Source: Mycoplasmopsis iners ATCC 19705
GTDB taxonomy: Bacteria > Bacillota_I > Bacilli_A > Mycoplasmatales > Metamycoplasmataceae
Direction: 5' to 3'
Length of the DNA stretch: 40,610 bases
NCBI RefSeq assembly: GCF_000701805.1
Contig: NZ_JNJW01000006.1
Span: 1 to 40,610 of the forward strand
Shown here piece by piece: positions 32,101 through 40,610 of this stretch; position 1 is the first letter of the stretch, and each line of letters opens with the position of its first letter. Under the pieces are notes generated by a model. It was given only the letters and a program-made list of their open reading frames with translations, ran no database searches and was not told the DNA's origin. The translations under genes and the position numbers were made by a program.

Positions 32101-35100
32101 TAAGAAACCGCTTAAATTAATAGTTTTAGATTGTTCTGATGCAATATCAGTTAAGTTTTCTTTAGTTGAAGCAATTTTATATTTAAAGATAATTGAACCA
32201 TTGGTATCATCAGCACTTAAGTCAATAATTTTTAAATCAGCTTGATTAATCGCTTCATTATCTAAGTTCATATCAAAATATGTACTTAAATTGTTTAACA
32301 CTTCATCTTTATTAGCTAATAATTCTGAAGGTAAAATTTCAGTTTGATTATCTAATTTATATTCAACATTAGCTTGAATTGTATTATCTGCTAATAAATT
32401 ATTAATTCTTTGTTGTTCAGTTAAAAATCCATTGATAGTGAATTTTTTATCATCAACATGAATGTCATTGAAACCATCTCTCGTTGAATAAATGCTATAA
32501 GTACCACTTAAAGTACCATTTCTATCATCACGAGTTTTATTACTAATTGTAATATTTGTGGTTTTAGCATCATTTTGATTTAAATTACCAATAGTAATTG
32601 TAGTATCTGAAGCTTGTTTTTGATTTTTATCACTAACACTATTATTAAAATCAATAACTAGATCTTCTAATCTTTGTAATTCAGTTTTAAAACCGGTTAA
32701 TTTATTAGTATTAGCACTTCTTGTTTCATTAACAACAATTTCTGCGTCTTCTAAACCTTGTTTAGTTGATTGCAAGATATAAGTTACTTTGATATATCCA
32801 TCACGATCATCGCGTTGGGTGATAGTTAATGAATTTTCTTTAACTTTAATGTTGTTTTGTTCTAAAGTTTCATTATTGTTTAATTTAATAATTACTTTTG
32901 AACCAATTACATCATTTTCATTATAAAGTGGTAAGTATTGATTACGATTTTCAAAATCAAGTGCAATTTTTGGTAAGAAATCTTCAATTCTTCTTTTCTC
33001 TTCTTCGGTATTAGTTAAGAAGTCAGCAAAATTAATAGGAGATGATTCTTTAGATGTTACTTGTTGTTCCTTGAATGTTTCTTTTCAATTGCTTACTAAT
33101 TTTTTCAAACCAGTTTGATCAGTATTTACTTGTCTGTCTGAAATTAATTTGTATTTAACTCTAATTTGACCTGTATTATCATTAGCATCTGTTAGAAGTA
33201 AATCAGAGATATGATAGCTTGTATTGTTAGCGTTTTCTTTAATTGAAGCACTAAAATCATTTTTAGTTAAAGTTGAAGCTTTTTTATTTGCTTTATCAAC
33301 AGTGTCTTTTAATGAAATATTATATGGATTAGTATCAACTAATTTATTTAATCTTTGTAATTCTGTTTCAAATCCACTAATAATAATTTCTTTAGTGTCA
33401 GACACTACAGATTTAAAGTCTTCTTTAGTTGATTTAATTTGGAAACTTAAACGAATTTCACCAGTTAAATCACTGTAACCAACAATTTGTTGATTAATAA
33501 ATTCATAATTATCTTGATTTAATGCATCTCAAGTTCACTGAGTGGTTGCATCTGTTAAGCTTGAAGCTTGTTCATTTGCTTTATTTGGATAATCAATATG
33601 ATAAAGAAGACCATTTTCAACTTTGTCACTAAAATCAAGAGAATTTAATCTTTCTTTTTCAATTTGCGCTAATGTTTTAAAGCCGCTTAAAGTACCTGAT
33701 TTGTTATATTTACTGCTTGAAGTTACAGTATTCAAGTTTTGTGAATTAACTGTTCCTCTATTAGAAATAATTTGTCAAGTATAACTAATTTCACCTGTGC
33801 TATCATTAGCTGATTTCTCTACCACTTTTAAGTTATAGCTTGTATCTTGATTAGTTGCTGATTTATTTAAAATTAAGTCTTTTAATAATTTTGATGCCGT
33901 TCATTTATTATATTGGTCACTTGCGATATTTTTAATTCCAACTTCAATTGCTAATTTTTGCATAATTTCATCAAGACGCATTTGTTCAGTTTTGAAGCCT
34001 TTAATTTGTGCGTATTTATTATCTGAAGTTACACCTTGATAAATTTCATCGCTTTTTTGAGAAACTAAATGGTATGTAATTCCAATATAACCGTCAATTT
34101 CATTTCTTGTATCAATACTATCAATTACAACTCTGGCTTCTGGATTAGCTTCTTGAATAGTTGCACTTACTTTTTCAATAACTGTATCTGAAGGTAAAGT
34201 GGTAATTTTGTTTTCATAATCTAATGTAACAGTTAAATTATTTAAACGTGTTTTTTCTGCTTCTTTATCAATTGGTTTTTTGAAACCACCAATAGTAATT
34301 TCTTTAGTTATGCTTGAAGTAACATCAGTTAAATTATCTTTAGTAGATGTTAAATTATAAGTAACAATTACTTGTTGATTATTGTTTGGATCTACTTTCA
34401 CATTATTAGTAATTACGATTTTAGCTTTTGAATCACTTAATAATGTTTGGTTTGGACTTAACATTCATTTAGTTACTTCTGAAGCTAAAACTTCATTTTG
34501 AGCTTTTTGACCAGTATAAGTAATTTCTTTAGTGATTGTGTTATCATTGATTACTTTGTCTAGTCTTTGACTTTCAGTTAAAGTATTAAAAGTCGCAGTT
34601 CTTGCTTTGGTAGAAACAATATCGTCTAAACCAGTTCTTTTTGATTTAATCTTGTATTCAACGGTAAATGCGCCAGTTTTATCATTAATAGAATTTGAAA
34701 CAATTTTAACTTCATGAGCTTCATCTGTTTCGCTTGTAGCGAAAATGATATCGCTTGGTTTTATTTCAGAAGCAGTTTTATTTGATTTAGCATTTTCACT
34801 TAAAGTAGGTTGATAACTAAGAGCATCAATTCTTTCTTGCTCGGTTTTATATTTATCTTTAGTTTCTGATTTAAAAGTATAAGTTTTAACTGCAGTTTCT
34901 GCATTAGTTAAATTTGCTTTAGTTGATCTTAATTTATATGAAATAGTTAAACTACCACTACGATCATCTTGATTAGTAATAGTTAAAGCAATTACTTCAG
35001 CTTCACTATTCTCAGGTAAAAGTACAGCTAAGGCGCTATTAATGTTGGTAGCAGAAATTTCAGAAGGCATTAATTTTGGATTTTTATTTTCATATGAAAC

Positions 35101-36290
35101 TTTTAATGCATTTAAACGATTAGCTTCTTCAGCTCGAGGAGTTAAATAACCATGAAACTCTGCTCAATTAGATATTTTAGATTTAATAGGATCTGAATTA
35201 GCAACAGCAGGTTCTCAGTTATTTGAAACTAAATCTTTTCTAGTTGAAGTTAATGAATAAGCTATGCACGCATCTCCTGTATCATCATAACGAAGAATCA
35301 CTGATTCAAGATTAATTTGAACATTTTGATTAGCAAGAGAATCGGGAACATTAGTAACAAAATCAGCCAATGTTAAATCAGAAGGTTTTTTGTTTGTTGT
35401 TCCTGGTTTTTGACTAATAACAGAATTAGGAGTAGCATTGTCAACTAATTTATTCATTCTTCTAAATTCAGTTAAGAAGCCAGAAATAGTTACATATTTT
35501 TCTTCTGATTTAATAGTTTCAAGATTTTCTTTAGTTGATTGTAATTTAAAACCCAATTTAATTTGTCCAGTAATATCGTTATAAGCAACAACTTTTTTAT
35601 CAACGATGGTATATTGACCATCTGCTTCAGGACTTCAAGTTCATTTATCACTATTTAAATCATCTAAATCAACTTTAGAAGCTAAAATTTTAGATTTATC
35701 ACTTCTGTCAATTGAATAACCACTTAAGCCATCTAATCTGGTTTTTTCACCATTTTTAAATCCAGTGATTGTTACACTATCAGCATCAGATTGCGGAGCA
35801 GTATAAGTAATTTTTGTTAAATCATTATCACTTCTTCAGAATAAATCTTCTTTAGTTTTAGTTGAAGTTAAAGTGAAGTTTAAAGTACTTCTACCAAAAT
35901 CAGATTCAGGATTAATATTTGTGATATCAAAAGTTAATTTGTCATTTGTTGCATTTGAATATGAATAATTAGCTTTATTTTTAGCTTTTTCTGAATCTGC
36001 TAATTCATTTGCTGCTGTAAAACCAAGACTAATTTTACTTTGATCTTTATTAATGCTATTAGCAATAGGATTTAATCTTTGTGTTTCGGTTTGATAATTA
36101 TCCTGAGTATCTGCTTTAAAAATATAAGTTTGTACTTTAGTTTTAACATCAGTTAAATTAGCTTTAGTTGAAACTATTTCATAAGTAATTTCAAGTTTAC
36201 CATCAACATCATTAGCAGCAACTACTTGTATATTTTGAATAACAGCTTCTGGTTGATTATCATTAATTGTTACAGTAAAAGGACTTTGAT
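32100..36290 (-). repeat. Fourteen tandem lipoprotein-associated (Lipoprotein_17-like) domains
   Basis: Units of about 100 residues share a core D-D-x-x-G-x-I-x-V-x-Y-x-L-x-S-T-K-x-x-L-x-D, followed by about 20 residues and an ISGF-type strand (ISGF, LTGF, INGF, IGGF, IKGF), then a helix such as TELQRLxxL. I count 14 cores, including RDDRDGYIKVTYILQSTKQG, ADDTNGSIIFKYKIASTKEN and RNEIDGYIGITYHLVSQKSD. Such domains are known in tandem in mycoplasma surface lipoproteins. Here the carrier has no lipobox visible, although its N terminus is lost. Confidence 0.8.
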
Positions 36291-37317
36291 CAGTAGCATA
36301 ATTTTTAGCTACATTAGTAGCAAATAATTGTGGTTTGTTGTTAGTATGGTTAATAGCTAAGTTATATAAACGAGTACTTTCATCAAGTTTAGATTTGAGT
36401 TTGCTTAATTCATTTTTTAAAGCTTTATAGTTGGCTAAAGCTTTATCATAAAGTCCACTGTAATCATTTGGATCTGTTTGTTCAACTTGATTGAATTTAT
36501 CTTTATTTTGATTACCATCTGCTAAATTTAAATTAAATGCAGTAGTTAACTTGGTAGTTAAACTATCGGCAGCTTTTTTGAGTGAATCAATAGCATTTTT
36601 ATAACCAACATTAGTATCTGCTACATAATTAGTTTGTCATTCACTAATTTTAGTCAATTCTTTACCAATTCCTAGGTCTAAGGCTTTAATAAGAGTAAAT
36701 CGTTTTTCTTTTTCACTTTCATCAGTAATTGTGGTATCAATTTCTTTTAACAATTGTTGTTTTAATTCAACTGTCATGTTTTTTAATTCATTTTGTCTTG
36801 GTAAATATGAACTAGAACCATCTAATTTAGATTTGGCATCTTTTAAATCACTTAGTAAAGTTTCAATTTCTGTGCTATTAGTAATTGGAGTGGTAGCAGA
36901 ATCATCAATTACTGCCTTGGTTTGCTTAATAAATTTTTTGTAGTTATCTTTTTCACTTTTAGTTTTTTCATAAACATAAAGTTCATTAGTAATTTCACCA
37001 TTTTTATTTGGTTTAAGTGAATCAGGCAATTTATCATAGTAATCTTTTAATGCGTTCATTTGTGTATTTAAATTAGTTGCATTAGTTTTAAATGTTCCAT
37101 AATTTTCAGGATTTACATAATCACTATCATCACTATCTGTAATATTTATTCGATCAATTAAAGCTTGTTTTTGTTTAGCGGTTAAATTAGTTAATGAACG
37201 AATATGATCAATTAATACTGCTTTATCATGAATTGATTTTAAATTTGCATCATTACCAAATTGACTAAATTCCTTGCTAATTGGATTAAGTTGAGCTTGA
37301 TTAACTAATCGAATGTA

Positions 37318-37320
37318 CTA
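37318..37320 (-). other. In-frame TAG nonsense codon in surface protein 2
   Basis: The context reads LKPDERN-stop-YIRLVNQ, with the same frame open for kilobases on both sides. A one-base change from TAC or TAT (Tyr) would explain it. No frameshift or homopolymer is nearby. Confidence 0.85.
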
Positions 37321-40271
37321 ATTTCTTTCATCTGGTTTTAAATTAGTTAATTGATTTAATTTAGTAGTTAAATTAGCTTTGGCTTTGTCAAAAATAGTGT
37401 TAATTTGCTCAGCTAATTTTTGATTATTAGAAGTTCAATTTGTTTCTGTTACAACTCCATCATTTGCTTGATAGTTATTTGGTAATTGAGTTATTAAAGT
37501 ATTAAATTGTTGTCTTTCATCTTCAGTGCTTTCAACAAAAATAAATGATTCAACAGCTTTTTTAGCTTGATTTTTGTTACCATCTAAAGCTTCTAATGTT
37601 TGACTTAAAGAGGCTATTCCATTATCTAATTTAGTTTTAAAACTATTAAATTTATTGTAATCTAATAAAAATCCTTTTGTTGGATCATTTAAGAAAATTT
37701 GTTGATATTCTGCATTATCAAAACTTTCAGTGAATTTATTGTATTTTTCTTGATCATCTTCACGAGTTGACAGAGTATTTTCTGAAACAGTTTCTTTTCA
37801 TTTGCCAGCATTTGTTTTTAAGTTACTTTTAATTCAAGTTACATAATCATTTAAATATTTACGTTTCTTAATTTCTTCAGCTACTGTTGCTTGGAATTCT
37901 TTTAATTTATCTAAGTTTGTAGTTGAATTAGTGTCAATTAAATTATCTATTCCACCATTATTTGCAGTTAAAGTGAATTGATTATTAATTATTTCAATTG
38001 CTTTATCTTTGAATAATTTGTAAAGATTAGTTTTTTCACCTTGACTTAAAGATTCATATAGTTCTGGATAAGTAGTAGCAAATTCACTAGTAGCAATATC
38101 ATAAATATTTCCACTTACTACATTATCAACAACTTTATATCCATTTAATTTTGCTACTGCTTGATCATAGTCTTGGTGATTTATACCTAATATGGTAGTT
38201 AAGTTATAACCTCATTTAGTAGTACTTTTTTGTTCCTCTGGCAGAGGTTGTTTGTTTTTCAAAGCATTTTTTCCAGCAGATAAATATTCGTGAAGTTTCA
38301 CTACCTTATCTTTTAAATTTTGAGTAGAAGAATAAGCAAAATTTAATTGAGAAATTAATTTGTTTTCATCACTAGATAATGCTTTATTAGTTTCGGAATA
38401 ATAAGTTTGATCAACTTCTGAAGCAAATTGAATCATAGGAATCACTGTTCTTAATGTTCTAATAAAAGTTGATACATGCTTTCTATTATCCTCGATGTTT
38501 GTATACTTATAATCATCAAATCAAACATCACTTTCATTCTTATTTTCACCCCATTCTTTAAATTCATTAGTAATAAATTTTTGAACTAATTCACTAACTC
38601 ATCCTGATAAATTAGGATATTCTGTTTGTAACATTTGCTCAATTTTTAATCTATCAGTAATAAGAGGAGTATAAACTAAATCATTAAAAACATAAAAACC
38701 TTGAGAATCTTTAGTTGCATTAGCAAGTTTTGTTTCTGCAATTTTTCATTGATTTTGGAAATTAGTGTCTTTAATTGTTGCTTTAATCTTCAAAGTGTTT
38801 GGATCAATATTATTAAACGGTGAATTTAAAGTGTATTCACTATAATATTCTGTTGCGTTATTTATTTTATTGTATTTTGTTCTATCTAAATCAAATAATT
38901 TAATTTCAGTACCATCTTGATTAGTGTAATAAACACCTAATTCGTACAATTTATTACCAATTTCATCATCTTCTCTTCTTTTAAATGATTTAGGTAAATA
39001 TATGTTGGGTTCAGATGAACCAACTGTTTCTTTAATTCTGAATTTGTATTCAGTTGATTTAGTTTTTTCACTTCTTATGATAAATCCTGATTCACCTTCA
39101 AAACCAGAGTTCAATCCAACATCAAAAAGAGTGTAAGCTCCACCTAAAAAGGTTGGAACAGAAGTTTTGCCGTTTCATCTAAAATTAGGATTATCAACTG
39201 TTTCAAATTCAACTACCACAACGTTGTTTAATCATCCCCTATTTCTAGCATTTGGTGCATCGATGAAAAAAGTAAACATATATCCAGCATTTTGGTCTAA
39301 TAGATTTCAAAAACCAATACCTTCATTATTTAATAATTTTTCATCAAACAAGCCATCATCAATTAATTGCCGTGCTATTTTACCATCTTCAAATTTAGTA
39401 ATTTTTTTAATAGATTTATGATAGAAACCAGGTGTTCCCTTTCCAAGGGTAGTAACTTGGTCGTTAATTAATCTATTAGCAATAGTTGAGCGGCTATCAC
39501 GAGTTAAACCATTTCTTTCAGCAACTATTTGCTCTTCTGCGGTTCAAGGGTAGGCAGAATTAGTTCACAATCCTCTTAATCTAATTTCACTATTATTGTT
39601 ATATCCAGATGCTCCAGTGACAGAAGTATTTTCTGGATTTACTCAGTTAACAATATTATCTCACTTATCTTCAAAGTAAGGATTTTGAGAATAAAGCGGG
39701 TTAATAAAAGTGTAATTACTTTTATTGGTTGGTAATTTAGTTCATGAAACCGGAATTTCCTTTGTTGAAACATTAGCATAATCAATAACATTAATATCAG
39801 CAGGATAAAATGAAAATTTAACGAATGAATCATCCGCCAAAATCATGTCTTGAGAAAGATAGAAACCACCTAAATATCTGTTTTCTCTAAAATTAGCTGG
39901 TTGTTCTTTATGAAAAATTAATTTTCATTTTCTACGATTACCATTTAATGATTTATCATCAACCCAATTACCTTTTTTACTGAATCTATCAAAATAAGTT
40001 GTATTTAAGAAATTAGGATTTTTATTATCAGTTATTGATGGATCACCAACAGTTACTAAATTTTGAGTTCCTTTATATCCATAGAATTGATAGCCATTTC
40101 CATTGTCATATGAACCATATGGACTATATCTTGAATTAGTATAAATATTATTATCTTCATAAAAGAAACTGTCATATTTATTATCAGTAGTATCTTTACC
40201 CATATAGATAGGAACTGACCCAGAAAAAGGAATTAAAAATACGGATGAAGAAAGAGTAGCGCCTAAAAGCC

Positions 40272-40610
40272 TAAACTAGGACAAGTTTTATAGACAATTT
40301 ATAAAAAACTCAAAGCATCTCAATATTGTTGAGGTGTTTTTCAATTTAACACAGATTGAAATCTTTCATTGTTATATCATTCAATGTAATCTTTGATAAT
40401 GTTTTTGAGTTTATCAAAGCAAATTGTTTTGTAATTTACAAAGTTTAAACACTCAGATTTGATGTTTGAAAAGAAATATTCAACTTCCCTATTATCTAAT
40501 GAATTTCCGACCCTGCCCATAGATACATTTCCATTGTTTTTTGCAACTACATCGAGATATTTAGATGATGAATATTGAAATCCGTGATCTGAGTGAAGAA
40601 TTCAAGGTTT
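40272..40610 (-). mobile_element. IS3-family insertion sequence, 3' end (runs past the window)
   Basis: The element's transposase end, followed by about 27 bases of terminal sequence (TAAACTAGGACAAG.. on the plus strand), abuts the signal-peptide codons of surface protein 2. Its terminal 70 bases recur at 30226-30295. The other end, and any target duplication, lie outside the window. Confidence 0.85.
40299..40610 (-). CDS. IS3-family transposase, C-terminal part (integrase catalytic core)
   Basis: The last 103 residues of a DDE transposase (OrfB of the IS3 group; similar elements occur widely in mycoplasmas). Diagnostic motifs are HSDHGFQYSS, with the second catalytic Asp, then SMGRVGNSLDNREVEYFFS, with the catalytic Glu in the D-N-x-x-x-E context, then NIKSEC, YIEWYNNERFQ and TPQQYW. 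The stop is TAA at 40299. Three TGA codons are Trp. The N-terminal part lies beyond the window. Confidence 0.93.

Larger units (their letters stand above)
30424..40275 (-). pseudogene. Giant modular surface protein 2, interrupted by an IS element and a nonsense codon
   Basis: One continuous frame of 3,284 codons (TGA as Trp) with a single internal stop, TAG at 37318-37320 (codon 986). At the 5' end the frame enters with RLLGATLSSSVFLIPFSGSV, the hydrophobic core and end of a signal peptide, but the start codon and promoter are missing because IS sequence begins at 40272. Order of parts: an aromatic N-terminal domain (about 350 residues); helical segments rich in LTxxQK motifs (about 36350-38600); 14 lipoprotein-associated beta-rich repeats (32100-36290); helical repeats like those of surface protein 1 (30620-32100); and a C-terminal membrane segment (WSWILFLIAAIATATSLGLL) with a short basic tail. 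It was probably a very large adhesin or host-binding protein. A shorter product from an internal ATG would lack export signals. Confidence 0.85.

Noticed and set aside
39639-39833. Minus-strand ORF of 64 residues inside surface protein 2
   Set aside because: It is out of frame with the 9.8-kb surface-protein frame, which is open across it with aromatic-rich plausible protein.

Overview
The window comes from a wall-less mollicute of the Mycoplasma type. It is very AT-rich, and in-frame TGA must be read as tryptophan in nearly every long gene (secY, map, dnaB, leuS, lon and both giant surface proteins). The lineage looks like the hominis/synoviae/bovis side of the mycoplasmas, but the species cannot be named from the sequence alone.

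Positions 1-7400 are housekeeping, all on the plus strand. The 3' end of 23S rRNA and its terminator are followed directly by secY-adk, an uncharacterised membrane-protein gene, and map-infA-rpmJ-rpsM-rpsK-rpoA-rplQ. This is the tail of the spc operon plus the alpha operon, joined to an rRNA operon with no 5S gene in between. Positions 7524-12198 (minus) hold a surface protein of about 1,557 residues with a signal peptide, about 17 helical repeats and a C-terminal membrane anchor. It carries a one-base frameshift in a T7 run, and a 17-base poly-A tract sits inside its probable promoter. Both are typical sites of mycoplasma phase variation.

Positions 12541-29035 (plus) are ordinary core genes: gdpP-rplI-dnaB (c-di-AMP hydrolysis, ribosome, replication), a CNNM/CorC-type membrane protein, tRNA-Ser(GCU), a P-type cation ATPase, a LemA-family protein, a stand-alone B3/B4-domain protein, upp with an overlapping ECF-type membrane protein, leuS with a degenerate editing domain, and lon behind a CIRCE-like operator.

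Positions 29100-30366 are a small accessory island. It holds an unknown 125-residue protein overlapping a Fic/Doc-fold protein whose catalytic motif has Gln in place of His. Large inverted repeats flank the pair, and a 70-bp IS-end copy abuts it. Positions 30424-40275 (minus) are the remains of a second giant surface-protein gene of about 3,280 codons. It contains 14 tandem lipoprotein-associated (Lipoprotein_17-like) domains, and its C-terminal helical repeats, anchor and terminator type match those of the first protein. It appears doubly inactivated: an IS3-family element, whose 3' end is at 40272-40610, has removed the start of the signal peptide and the promoter, and an in-frame TAG interrupts codon 986.

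The window therefore alternates conserved operons with two fast-evolving adhesin or variable-surface loci where homopolymers, an insertion sequence and a nonsense mutation have changed expression, plus a small toxin-antitoxin-like module next to the second locus.
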